A DNA stretch of 9,979 nucleotides, from assembly GCA_945907055.1 (NCBI GenBank), contig CAMDSG010000053.1:1-9979 (forward strand), given 5' to 3'. The notes under the pieces are model-generated. The model was not told the DNA's origin. It was given only the letters and a program-made list of their open reading frames with translations, and searched no databases. This DNA comes from Bifidobacterium breve (GTDB lineage Bacteria > Actinomycetota > Acidimicrobiia > IMCC26256). This document shows positions 1-7,240 of the stretch, piece by piece. A program made the translations under genes and the position numbers. Position 1 is the first letter of the stretch; each line of letters opens with the position of its first letter.

Positions 1-2
1 CA

Positions 3-470
3 ATGAGTCCACCAGCAATCCGCAATGATCGTGCACGTGCACTCCAAGGGGAGAAGGCCGGGATCGTCTCGCGGTCTCTGGCGGACCTCATTGATCTTGG
101 TGTAGCAGAGGCAGCATTTGTAGGTCTACTGATCTTTGTGGGGATACTGCGCTTTGTCTTAGGCCTAGAGCGAAGCATCGTGTTGTGGCAGCCGTCTGCT
201 TCGGTGGTTCTAGTCCTGCAGTTCGTCCTACTCACCGCCGTATTCACTATTGGATGGGCAGGGGCGGGGCGCACCCTTGGGAAGGGAATCCTTGGGCTTA
301 GGGTCTTAAGCGCTTCAGGGGAGGCACTTAAGTTCCCGCGCGCACTGATTCGAGCGTCTCTTTGTGCTCTTATCCCCGGTATCCTCGTTTTTGTTGCCTT
401 GAGCGGTAAGAATCGCGGCATCCACGACATCCTCCTTCGAACTCAAGTCACTTACGACTGGGGTCGCTAG
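3..470 (+). CDS. RDD family membrane protein (5' end possibly outside window)
   Basis: This is a small integral membrane protein of the RDD family, whose members are mostly uncharacterised and are sometimes linked to transport or stress. The family signature is visible near the N-terminus, with R24, D28 and D31 in RSLADLID at the start of the first membrane helix. A second conserved block, GRTLGKGILGLRV, lies at residues 90-101, and the closing block NRGIHDILLRTQV is at 137-149. There are three hydrophobic stretches, at about 33-54, 66-88 and 115-135. The length of 155 aa suits a single-domain RDD protein. The ATG used lies only 2 nt from the window edge, so neither its ribosome binding site nor an upstream in-frame extension can be judged. 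It is followed after 44 nt by the HdeD-like gene on the same strand and may be the first visible gene of that operon. Family assignment is firm; function is unknown. Confidence 0.85.
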   Translation: MSPPAIRNDRARALQGEKAGIVSRSLADLIDLGVAEAAFVGLLIFVGILRFVLGLERSIVLWQPSASVVLVLQFVLLTAVFTIGWAGAGRTLGKGILGLRVLSASGEALKFPRALIRASLCALIPGILVFVALSGKNRGIHDILLRTQVTYDWGR

Positions 471-503
471 AGAGTGCGTGGCGATGAAATTACACTCGCA
501 AAC

Positions 504-510
504 AGGGGGA
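504..510 (+). promoter_or_regulatory. Ribosome binding site of the HdeD-like gene
   Basis: The purine tract AGGGGGA lies 4 nt before the ATG at 515. It is a strong Shine-Dalgarno-like match and supports that start, although the spacer is slightly short. Confidence 0.6.
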
Positions 511-514
511 ACAA

Positions 515-1132
515 ATGACGAGTACTGGAAGTAATGAAGTAGTGGTTGGCGCAGTAGTCCCGCTAGAGGATGTCGCTAAGGCGGCCGCGCAGTACTGGTG
601 GCTTATTCTTATCGGTGGATTGATCTCTCTTGGACTTGGATTCTTTCTTGTATTCAACCCGGTAAAAAGCGCACAGGATATTGCTGTAATCGTAGGTCTT
701 TACCTTGTGCTAGTCGGGGTAATGGACCTCATTCATTCACTCAGTGCTGAGCACAAGGCTCCAGCGATGGCGGCAGGATTAATCGCATTAGTTTTAGGTT
801 TAATCTTGGTGTTCAAGGGTGATTTTACGATCAACTTCATCGCCATCCTTTGGGGAATAGGCTTTATCATCTCTGGACTTATCCGAATCGTTGTGGCTAT
901 CGCAGAGCGCGGATACGGATGGGGATGGCGACTTGTTCTTGGCTTCTTGGGCCTAGGATTAGGGGCCGTGATGGTTGCAAACCCAACCACGACAGCCGGA
1001 GTGGTTGTATTTGTCGTCGGACTCTCCTCAATCCTTACTGGAATTACCTGGATCGTCATGTCCTTCTCGCTTCGCAGTGCGCCTAAGCGCATCGCTGCAG
1101 CGGGCGGCGGCGATGTCGTCGTTATCTTCTAA
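515..1132 (+). CDS. HdeD/DUF308 family membrane protein
   Basis: This 205-aa protein has six hydrophobic segments, at about residues 28-48, 54-73, 84-100, 106-130, 139-156 and 160-184. They are arranged as three repeated hairpins, which is the layout of HdeD (DUF308). The repeats can be seen in recurring G-rich helices each ending in a V.NP- or FKGD-like turn (VFNPV at 46-50, VFKGD at 99-103, VANPT at 154-158). E. coli HdeD is associated with acid resistance; actinobacterial members have no defined job, so a stress role is only inferred. The N-terminal 25 residues are polar and probably cytoplasmic, and the C-terminus ends in a short Gly/Val tail. The start is backed by AGGGGGA just upstream. 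The stop is 12 nt before the DUF1295 gene, suggesting co-transcription and probably translational coupling. Confidence 0.85.
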   Translation: MTSTGSNEVVVGAVVPLEDVAKAAAQYWWLILIGGLISLGLGFFLVFNPVKSAQDIAVIVGLYLVLVGVMDLIHSLSAEHKAPAMAAGLIALVLGLILVFKGDFTINFIAILWGIGFIISGLIRIVVAIAERGYGWGWRLVLGFLGLGLGAVMVANPTTTAGVVVFVVGLSSILTGITWIVMSFSLRSAPKRIAAAGGGDVVVIF

Positions 1133-1144
1133 GGCGTTTTAAAG

Positions 1145-2038
1145 TTGACCGATAGAAAAACGCGTGGCCCAGAGGGTCGCGCTGCATCGCTTCTCGTTGT
1201 CCTAGTTGCCTACCTCGTTGCGGGTGCCGGCGCCTGGTGGGCAACAGGGGCAGTGGGGATTGAGAACCCTTACTGGGCTTTAGGGGCTGGCTACCTCGCA
1301 GCTACCGCAGTGATCTACGCGAGCGCATGCCTAACTAACAATGGCTCGATGTTCGATGCTTACTGGAGTGTCATCCCGCCTCTCGGTGCGGTCTGGATGG
1401 CGGTCAACGCTCCGAATGGGATTGATCGCACTCGTACAATTCTTGTGCTTGTGGTCTTGATGGTCTGGGGAGTGCGCCTAACTCTGAACTGGGTACGTGG
1501 CTGGACCGGTCTTGGGCACGAAGACTGGCGCTACTTGGATATGTATGCGAAGAGTTCGTCACCTCCCTGGTTGATCAGCCTTTTTGGGGTTCACCTCTTC
1601 CCAACATTGATGCTGTGGCTCGGCAGCCTCGCATTCGTGGTAGCGCTTACTCGTTCTGGTAATGCACTTGGGGTCCTTGACTATCTTGCCGCTGTTGTAG
1701 GGATTAGTGCGGCAGTTATAGAGCTAATAGCTGATGAGCAGATGCGATCATTCGGTCGAAAGAAGGCCCCAGGTGCGATTATGGAGAGCGGGCTCTGGAG
1801 ATTCTCTCGTCACCCGAATTACTTCGGAGAGATCCTCCTGTGGCTATCGCTCTTTATTTTTGCGATAGCGGTTGGCTTAGGTTTTTGGTGGACATGCATC
1901 GGTGTTGTATCGATGATCGCGATGTTCTTAGGTGCAAGTATTCCAATGCTCGATGGTCGCAGCGAAGAGCGCAGGCCAGCATTCGCTGATTACCGTCGCC
2001 GTACATCTGCACTGATTCCACTACCGCCGAAGAAATAG
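1145..2038 (+). CDS. DUF1295 family (steroid 5-alpha-reductase-like) membrane protein
   Basis: This 297-aa polytopic membrane protein belongs to DUF1295, a family related to steroid 5-alpha reductases and isoprenylcysteine methyltransferases. The visible signature blocks, in order, are SMFDAYWSVIPP at 68-79, WGVRLTLNWVRGW at 108-120, HEDWRY at 125-130, ADEQMRSFGR at 196-205 and the C-terminal core GLWRFSRHPNYFGEI at 216-230. The final cytoplasmic stretch around RRPAFADYRRRT (276-287) is also typical. In relatives the HPNY region lies in the cofactor-binding part, so NADPH-dependent reduction of a lipid or isoprenoid is a reasonable guess, but no substrate is known. The start is TTG, with AAGG 10 nt upstream. 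An in-frame stop (that of the preceding gene) lies 15 nt before the TTG, and the first internal Met is residue 69, so TTG is the best choice. The UbiA-family gene begins 6 nt downstream. Confidence 0.85.
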   Translation: MTDRKTRGPEGRAASLLVVLVAYLVAGAGAWWATGAVGIENPYWALGAGYLAATAVIYASACLTNNGSMFDAYWSVIPPLGAVWMAVNAPNGIDRTRTILVLVVLMVWGVRLTLNWVRGWTGLGHEDWRYLDMYAKSSSPPWLISLFGVHLFPTLMLWLGSLAFVVALTRSGNALGVLDYLAAVVGISAAVIELIADEQMRSFGRKKAPGAIMESGLWRFSRHPNYFGEILLWLSLFIFAIAVGLGFWWTCIGVVSMIAMFLGASIPMLDGRSEERRPAFADYRRRTSALIPLPPKK

Positions 2039-2044
2039 CGGCGC

Positions 2045-3079
2045 ATGGCTGAGTCGACTAAAGCAGGGGCATTAGACGGGGCCTCTTCGAAGTCGCTCTG
2101 GAGACGGTGGCTCTGGGTACTAGCGACAACCAACCCGCCCGAGGGGAAGATGGATCCGGTATCGCGTTGGTTATTTCTAACGCGCGCCGGCGTGCTCCCA
2201 ATGACGCTCGTGGCTGCGGCCGAGGCAGGATTGCTCGCAGTATTTAGAGGCGATGCAGTCGACTGGTCGCTCTTCGCGATTGCCTCAGTTGGGCTCATAC
2301 TTGCCCATATGGCGAATAATTTAATGAACGATCTCTTTGATCTACAGGTTGGTACAGATACAGAGGATTACCCGCGCAACCTCTACTCGCCTCATCCGGT
2401 TCTCTCAGGTGTAATTACACGCAATGGGCTTGCAAGGCTTGCCTTGATTGTTAATGCAATATGCCTAGCGATCATGGTCTGGCTAACAATGGAGCGCGGG
2501 TGGGCAATAGTCGGCTTCGCCGTAGGCGGATTTTTACTTTCACTTGCTTACACTGCTCCGCCACTAAGGCTCAAGAAGCGCGGGCTTGGAGAGCCAACGG
2601 TTGTTGTTGTCTGGGGTCCGCTCATGGTTGGTGGGGTTTACTACGCCGCTACTGGGATGATCCCCGCAGCAATTATTGCGGCGTCCCTTCCCTACGCGAT
2701 TCTCTGCACAACGGTCTTGATGGGTAAGCACATTGACAAGGCTCCATGGGACGAGCCAGAGGGCACGAGAACTCTTCCGGTGATCCTTGGTGAGCGAAGG
2801 GCTCGGAGTCTTACTCGAGCCATGTTCGTGGCCTTCTACCTCCTCACATCGGTTCTCGTCATTACCGGCGGATTCCCAGTAGGCACGCTTTTTGTCTTTC
2901 TTTCATTCCAGTTACTTGTTCGAGTCTGGCGCGTCTACGGGCGTGCCAAGCCAAAGGTCTCGCCGGTTCCAAACCCTGTCTGGCCACTCTGGTTTGCCCC
3001 GCACTCATTTTTATTGACGCGCAGAGCTGGCGGGTTGCTGGTCCTCGGCTTCATGCTTGGGGCAATTATTAAGTTCTAG
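2045..3079 (+). CDS. UbiA-family (MenA-like) prenyltransferase
   Basis: This 344-aa membrane enzyme belongs to the UbiA superfamily, which transfers a polyprenyl chain from its diphosphate to an aromatic or other acceptor using Mg2+ held by two Asp-rich motifs. The first motif is NNLMNDLFDLQVGTD at 91-105 (D96, D99, D105). The second is KHIDKAPWDE at 228-237 (D231, D236), followed by GTRTLPVILGERRAR. The block YTAPPLRLKKRGLGE at 169-183 and the following GPLMVGGVYY resemble MenA (1,4-dihydroxy-2-naphthoate prenyltransferase) more than UbiA itself. No other menaquinone gene is in view, so the acceptor is unassigned. About eight hydrophobic helices follow a polar N-terminus of roughly 40 residues. 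The ATG at 2045 lies 6 nt after the DUF1295 stop but has a weak binding site. A second ATG at 2150 (Met36) sits right behind a GAGGGGAAG tract and could give a shorter product, though the spacing is tight. Confidence 0.85.
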   Translation: MAESTKAGALDGASSKSLWRRWLWVLATTNPPEGKMDPVSRWLFLTRAGVLPMTLVAAAEAGLLAVFRGDAVDWSLFAIASVGLILAHMANNLMNDLFDLQVGTDTEDYPRNLYSPHPVLSGVITRNGLARLALIVNAICLAIMVWLTMERGWAIVGFAVGGFLLSLAYTAPPLRLKKRGLGEPTVVVVWGPLMVGGVYYAATGMIPAAIIAASLPYAILCTTVLMGKHIDKAPWDEPEGTRTLPVILGERRARSLTRAMFVAFYLLTSVLVITGGFPVGTLFVFLSFQLLVRVWRVYGRAKPKVSPVPNPVWPLWFAPHSFLLTRRAGGLLVLGFMLGAIIKF

Positions 3080-3222
3080 CCATGCAGATTCTGTAAGTCC
3101 GGTAGATATTTCTCCGGCATTTATATGGCATCAAGCAGGTTGCTATCTGTTCCTAATGGCTTCGAGCGGCTACGTTTTAAGTCTTGCCGACCCACCTGGT
3201 CAGGCGCACGATGGGGGACACG
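3080..3222 (+). other. 143-nt gap before the acyl-CoA ligase
   Basis: This gap is longer than the 6-12 nt spacers upstream, so it may hold a separate promoter for the ligase. I see no convincing -35/-10 pair and no hairpin with a T run. A short GGGGGA at 3213-3217 and its neighbour act as the ribosome binding site for ATG 3223. Confidence 0.3.
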
Positions 3223-4914
3223 ATGCTCAGCACAATGCAGGATTTTCCGCTCACAATCGGAATGATTTTTCGCCATGGACGAGCGGTCCATCCCGATGGC
3301 GAGATTATTACTTTCGAGGGCGAATCAAGCCGCAATGCAACCTTCACCGAGGTTGCCGATAGAGCAGAGTTGCTCGCATCGGCGCTACAACGCTTAGGAA
3401 TCCGCGACGGTGACAGGGTTGCGACTCTCTGCTGGAACCACCAAGAGCATGTTGAGGCTTACTTTGCAATCCCTGCAATGGGCGCAGTGCTGCACACCCT
3501 TAACTTGAGGCTCTTTCCCGAGCAGCTGACCTACATCGTCAATCACGCCGAGGATCGAATCGTTATCTTGGATGCAAGCCTGCTTGCGCTGATTGCACCG
3601 CTAGCTGACCAACTCTTGACTGTGGAGCATTACATCGTTATCGGTGATGCAGACGGCGATGCTCTTGCCCCGCTTCTTGCCGGTGCTGCAACTGCAGGGA
3701 GAGGTGCCGATGTTCTGCATTATGAAGACCTCCTCTCCGCAGAGGAGCCAGGGTTCGATTGGCCTGAGGTAGACGAACGCTCCGCCGCGGCGATGTGTTA
3801 TACGAGCGGCACTACCGGGCACCCAAAGGGAGTCGTGTATTCGCACCGATCAACGGTTCTTCACTCGATGGCTGCGTGCTTTAAACAGACCAACGCTATT
3901 GCTGAAGAGGAGAGAATTCTTCTGATTGTCCCTATGTTCCATGCAAATGCTTGGGGACTTCCCTATGCCGCGTGGATGGTCGGTGCAGATCTAGCGATGC
4001 CTGCTCGTTTTCTCCAGGCTGAGCCTCTGTCGCGATTTATTCGTGATGCGCGCCCCACCTACTCTGCGGGTGTCCCAACAATATGGTCTGACATCCTGCG
4101 CTACTCGCGCACCAATGACGTAGACCTCTCTTCGATACGAACAATCATCTGTGGAGGTTCTGCGGTTCCTCGTTCGTTGATTGAGGCATTCGATAAAGAG
4201 TTTGGGATAACGCTATTTCAGGCTTGGGGTATGACTGAGACGAGCCCGCTTGCAGCGATTGCACGGCCTCCGCACGGTTTTGAGGAGGGTTTTGCAGGCG
4301 GAGGCGATGGTGGCTCGCTAGAGGAGACACAGGACGGAATGTGGTGGCGTGCCCATACTGGGCGCGTTGTCCCAGGCGTGGAGATGCGCGTTGTTGCAGA
4401 TGACGGCTCGGTACTTCCATGGGACGGCGAGTCAGTCGGAGAGATTCAAGTTCGCGGACCATGGATAACAGGTTCGTATTACTTAGACGATGCGAGCGAC
4501 AAATTCGATGATGGGTGGCTTCGCACAGGCGATGTAGCCCATGTGAATCGCCTCGGGTTTGTCCAGATTACTGACCGTTCAAAAGATGTAATTAAGAGCG
4601 GTGGAGAGTGGATCTCATCGGTAGAACTAGAGCACGCGATTATGGAGCACCCAGATGTAATTGAGGCGGCTGTGATTGCCGTTCCAGATGCTCGATGGGA
4701 CGAACGCCCGCTTGCCTGCGTAGTTCTAGAGGAGGGCTCGAGCGCAGATGCTCGCGCATTATGTGACTTCCTGACTGGTGCTGTTGCAAAGTGGCAGCTC
4801 CCAGAGCGCTGGACGTTCATAGCGGTAGTCCCCAAGACGAGTGTTGGGAAGTTTGATAAAAAAGTTCTAAGGGCTCAATACGCTGACGGAGCGCTAGAGG
4901 TAATCACTCTTTAA
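3223..4914 (+). CDS. Fatty-acid--CoA ligase (ANL superfamily acyl-CoA synthetase)
   Basis: This enzyme activates a carboxylic acid to its acyl-CoA through an acyl-AMP intermediate. With the start at 3223 it has 563 aa. The adenylation motifs are intact: the P-loop YTSGTTGHPKG at 193-203, AWGMTETSP at 334-342, DGWLRTGD at 430-437 (D437 for the ATP ribose), the hinge region TDRSKDVIKSGGEW and the C-terminal PKTSVGKFDKK at 537-547 with catalytic K543. The reading frame is open back to a TTG at 3184 and an ATG at 3211. I chose ATG 3223 because the protein then begins MLSTMQDFPLTI, a familiar opening for this ligase group, and GGGGGA lies 4 nt upstream. The set of motifs points to medium- or long-chain or aromatic acyl substrates, but chain length cannot be read from sequence. 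It converges on a cluster holding an acyl-CoA dehydrogenase, consistent with a beta-oxidation-type role. Confidence 0.92.
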   Translation: MLSTMQDFPLTIGMIFRHGRAVHPDGEIITFEGESSRNATFTEVADRAELLASALQRLGIRDGDRVATLCWNHQEHVEAYFAIPAMGAVLHTLNLRLFPEQLTYIVNHAEDRIVILDASLLALIAPLADQLLTVEHYIVIGDADGDALAPLLAGAATAGRGADVLHYEDLLSAEEPGFDWPEVDERSAAAMCYTSGTTGHPKGVVYSHRSTVLHSMAACFKQTNAIAEEERILLIVPMFHANAWGLPYAAWMVGADLAMPARFLQAEPLSRFIRDARPTYSAGVPTIWSDILRYSRTNDVDLSSIRTIICGGSAVPRSLIEAFDKEFGITLFQAWGMTETSPLAAIARPPHGFEEGFAGGGDGGSLEETQDGMWWRAHTGRVVPGVEMRVVADDGSVLPWDGESVGEIQVRGPWITGSYYLDDASDKFDDGWLRTGDVAHVNRLGFVQITDRSKDVIKSGGEWISSVELEHAIMEHPDVIEAAVIAVPDARWDERPLACVVLEEGSSADARALCDFLTGAVAKWQLPERWTFIAVVPKTSVGKFDKKVLRAQYADGALEVITL

Positions 4915-4930
4915 AGTGATGGTTGCGAGT

Positions 4931-4968
4931 AGCGAGAGAGCGTTTTACCTATTTTTTCGCTGTTTTTT
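4931..4968 (+). terminator. Possible weak terminator after the acyl-CoA ligase
   Basis: AGCGA (4931-4935) can pair with TCGCT (4957-4961), followed directly by GTTTTTT. An alternative pairing is AGCG at 4939-4942 with CGCT. The stem is short and the loop long, so intrinsic termination is only possible. It sits in the 52-nt space between two convergent genes, where a terminator is expected. The T run overlaps the stop codon of the opposite-strand gene. Confidence 0.35.
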
Positions 4969-5863
4969 AGGTCTGAAGATCTAGTAGGGAATCGGCAAGC
5001 TGTGTAAGTGAATTACCGTCCTTCTCGCGCGCAGCATCCATCGGAACCACTACAAGTTTTGAGAATCCGATCTCTATGAACTCCGAGCATCTCTTGCGAA
5101 GATTCGCTAGCCCTGCCGGAACAAGGTCGTGCGGGTCAACACTTGGGTTGCGCTTCCAGATAATTTCGGCGACTGCATCGGGCATTGTGGAGTCTGTGTA
5201 GAAAACCATTGCCCCAAAGTGCTCTGGGTCTATTGCTCTCCCGAAGGCGCTTGCCTCTGCCTCAACTATTGGTCGCCCGGACGCGCAGTCATCGGGCATG
5301 GCAAAGGATGCCAGCCAACCATCTCCGAGTCGACCTACTCGGCGCAGCTCGCTTGGGGCTTTACCGCCAAACCAGATCTCTAAAGGTTGCTGAACGGGCT
5401 GGGGGCGAACGCGCAAAGATTCATAGTGAAATCGTGGTCCGTCATGATCAACACTCTCTTCGCTCCATATCCGTTGGAGTAGCGGTATTACCTCGTCGAA
5501 CCATGGTGCTCGTTCCTCGCGTGCGACCCCAAAGGCTTGCTGCTCGGCACGGTCAACCGCTCCAAGCCCAAAACCTGGCAAGAATCGCCCATTCGAAAGC
5601 ACGTCTAGAGATGCAAGGCTCTGCGCGAGGAGTGCAGGATTGCGGCCCGGTAGAACCTGCACTCCGGTGCCTAACTTCATTCGCTTTGTTCGCCCCGCCG
5701 CTACAGAGAGCCCAATAATTGGGTCAGGAGCATCGCCAGATACGCGCTCGGATAGCCAGAGCGAGTCAAAGCCGAGGTCCTCAAGCCCATCGACTAACTC
5801 CAGAAAGCGTCCAGCATCTGCACCTGAGCGAGCCCCAGGGGCAAAACCAATACGCACCTTCAC
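4967..5863 (-). CDS. LLM-class (luciferase-like) oxidoreductase, probably F420-dependent
   Basis: This 298-aa TIM-barrel protein belongs to the luciferase-like monooxygenase superfamily. Visible blocks are GLEDLGFDSLWLSER at 26-40, TKRMKLGTGVQVLPGRNPALLA at 59-80 (split by the usual Gly-Thr turn), LDVLSNGRFLPGFGLGA at 86-102, a PQPVQQPLEIWFGG segment at 154-167 and RRVGRLGDGWLAS at 174-186. The GRNP and NGRF turns shape the flavin or deazaflavin pocket in relatives. From memory it most resembles the actinobacterial group typified by MSMEG_3544, which is predicted to use F420, but cofactor and substrate are not proven. The start is GTG at 5863, with AGG about 7 nt upstream; a nearby ATG is out of frame and meets a stop. 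It lies 53 nt downstream of the acyl-CoA dehydrogenase on the same strand and is probably the last gene of that transcript. Confidence 0.88.
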   Translation of the reverse strand: MKVRIGFAPGARSGADAGRFLELVDGLEDLGFDSLWLSERVSGDAPDPIIGLSVAAGRTKRMKLGTGVQVLPGRNPALLAQSLASLDVLSNGRFLPGFGLGAVDRAEQQAFGVAREERAPWFDEVIPLLQRIWSEESVDHDGPRFHYESLRVRPQPVQQPLEIWFGGKAPSELRRVGRLGDGWLASFAMPDDCASGRPIVEAEASAFGRAIDPEHFGAMVFYTDSTMPDAVAEIIWKRNPSVDPHDLVPAGLANLRKRCSEFIEIGFSKLVVVPMDAAREKDGNSLTQLADSLLDLQT

Positions 5864-5916
5864 AGCGCGCCTGTCATTAGTTGACCTGCATCATCATTCT
5901 CGGAAATATGTCTTCG

Positions 5917-7131
5917 CTACGGACGAAGTGACTCAAAGCGCGCTATCTCGCGTCGAGCAATCTGCATCTTGTGCACGTCATCTGGGCCATCAACTAAGTG
6001 CAGCGTACGTGCGTGTGCGTACATATCGGCGAGTGGCCAGTCGCTTGAGACGCCGGCACCACCAAATAACTGGATGGCTCGGTCGATGACATTGGTTGCA
6101 GTGCGAGCAGCAAGCACCTTGATAGCGGAGATCTCGATACGTGCTCCCTTTACGCCGACCGTATCCATGAGCCACGCAGCCTTGAGTGTGAGCAGGCGAG
6201 CCTGCTCAATCTCCATACGGCTCTCGGCGATTCGGTCACGCACCACACCTTGGTCAGCGAGGGGTTTCCCAAATGCAACACGCATCTGCGCCCGCATGCA
6301 CATGAGTTCAAGAGCCTTCTCAGCAAGCCCAATGGCGCGCATGCAGTGATGGATTCGCCCGGGTCCGAGTCGCGCCTGAGCGATAGCGAAGCCGTTTCCT
6401 TCGCCGCCGATAATGGAGGAGGCTGGGAGGCGAACATTCTCGAAGAGCGTCTCAGCATGACCAGCGCCTGCGTCATGCCCGAAGACCTTTAGGCCGCGCA
6501 CAACGGTCACCCCTGGAGCATCCATCGGTACGAGTATTTGAGAATGGCGACGGTGCGGATCTGCATCGGGGTCTGATACACCCATCAAGATTGCCACTCT
6601 GCAGCGAGGAGAGAGAGCGCCACTGGTCCACCATTTGTGGGCATTAACTATGTAGTGATCACCGTCGCGCTCTATGCGGCTGGTGATGTTTGTTGCATCG
6701 CTCGATGCAACCCACGGTTCGGTCATTGCAAAACAAGACCTGATCTCGCCTTCGAGGAGCGGTACGAGCCACTGGTCCTGCTGCTCTGGGGTCCCAAACT
6801 CTGCGAGTACCTCCATGTTTCCAGTATCCGGTGCAGCGCAGTTCGTAGCCTCAGAGGATAGGTAGTTGCGCCCCATGATCTCGGCGAGTGGGGCGTACTC
6901 CACATTGGTTAAACCTGGTCCCCACTTATCATTTGGGAGAAAGAGATTCCAGAGACCGCGTGCACGAGCCTCTGCTTTTAGCTCCTCCATAATCGGCGGG
7001 TGAAAACGCTTGTCGCCAGACTCCTCGATCTGCTGAAAGTAGATCGGCGTTGCCGGCTCAACCTTCTCATCTACGAAGGCTTGAAGTCGCTCCTTCAAAT
7101 CCTGAGCACGCGCACTCATTGAGAAATCCAT
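5917..7131 (-). CDS. Acyl-CoA dehydrogenase family protein (ACAD10/11-like)
   Basis: This 404-aa flavoenzyme would introduce a C2-C3 double bond into an acyl-CoA and pass electrons to ETF. The N-terminal helical domain covers about 1-130. The FAD/substrate block FAMTEPWVASSDATNI is at 134-149 and the beta domain is around 155-235 (KWWTSGA at 166-172). The C-terminal helical domain includes GPGRIHHCMR at 256-265, RVAFGKPLADQGVVRDRIA at 284-302 and QLFGGAGVSSDWPLADMYA at 354-372. The region that carries the catalytic Glu in medium-chain enzymes (a YEGT-type motif) reads LVDGPDDVH, with Asp at 381. This DGPD form is the one I associate with the ACAD10/11 and related bacterial group. Start ATG 7131 has a clear AGGAG 5 nt upstream. 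The upstream VOC gene and downstream LLM gene are on the same strand. The true acyl substrate is unknown. Confidence 0.92.
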   Translation of the reverse strand: MDFSMSARAQDLKERLQAFVDEKVEPATPIYFQQIEESGDKRFHPPIMEELKAEARARGLWNLFLPNDKWGPGLTNVEYAPLAEIMGRNYLSSEATNCAAPDTGNMEVLAEFGTPEQQDQWLVPLLEGEIRSCFAMTEPWVASSDATNITSRIERDGDHYIVNAHKWWTSGALSPRCRVAILMGVSDPDADPHRRHSQILVPMDAPGVTVVRGLKVFGHDAGAGHAETLFENVRLPASSIIGGEGNGFAIAQARLGPGRIHHCMRAIGLAEKALELMCMRAQMRVAFGKPLADQGVVRDRIAESRMEIEQARLLTLKAAWLMDTVGVKGARIEISAIKVLAARTATNVIDRAIQLFGGAGVSSDWPLADMYAHARTLHLVDGPDDVHKMQIARREIARFESLRP

Positions 7132-7136
7132 TACTG

Positions 7137-7141
7137 CTCCT
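7137..7141 (-). promoter_or_regulatory. Ribosome binding site of the acyl-CoA dehydrogenase
   Basis: Read on the minus strand, AGGAG lies 5 nt before the ATG at 7131. This is the best Shine-Dalgarno match in the cluster and fixes the start. Confidence 0.7.
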
Positions 7142-7152
7142 TGTTATGCGAT

Positions 7153-7162
7153 TCGGCGCCGA
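7153..7162. repeat. 10-bp perfect palindrome in the VOC-dehydrogenase gap
   Basis: TCGGCGCCGA is an exact 10-bp palindrome about 22 nt upstream of the acyl-CoA dehydrogenase start. It could be half of an operator or mere chance in GC-rich DNA; no second copy was noticed nearby. Confidence 0.3.
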
Positions 7163-7225
7163 GAGATTGGCGTTCTAATGCGCGCACCATAGCCCCCAGC
7201 GAACCGGAGTGGCCATGCTCGACGG

Positions 7226-7240
7226 TAAGTAGGGTACTTA
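7226..7240 (-). other. Small hairpin overlapping the VOC gene stop codon
   Basis: TAAGTA and TACTTA are perfect 6-bp arms around a 3-nt GGG loop (+ strand reading). On the minus strand the first arm contains the TAA stop of the VOC gene. There is no T run after it, so it is not a standard intrinsic terminator; it might slow ribosomes or protect the 3' end of the upstream message. Confidence 0.35.

Noticed and set aside
733..1092. 119-aa - strand open frame opposite the HdeD-like gene
   Set aside because: Pro/Thr/Ile-rich shadow of Gly/Val/Asn codons on the other strand; no recognisable domain.
1130..1144. Readthrough fusion of HdeD-like and DUF1295 genes, which share one frame
   Set aside because: A normal TAA stop and a plausible binding site before TTG 1145 make separate translation the simpler reading.
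3184..3222. Upstream TTG (3184) and ATG (3211) starts for the acyl-CoA ligase
   Set aside because: The extra residues do not look like the family; ATG 3223 gives the familiar MLSTMQD opening and has GGGGGA just upstream.
5185..5718. 177-aa + strand open frame opposite the LLM oxidoreductase
   Set aside because: Its translation is Arg-, Leu- and Gln-rich with no family features, and it lies fully antisense to a well-recognised gene.
5969..6349. 126-aa + strand open frame opposite the acyl-CoA dehydrogenase
   Set aside because: Low-complexity Ser/Ala/Arg composition and complete overlap with a clear gene; explained by codon bias of the opposite strand.
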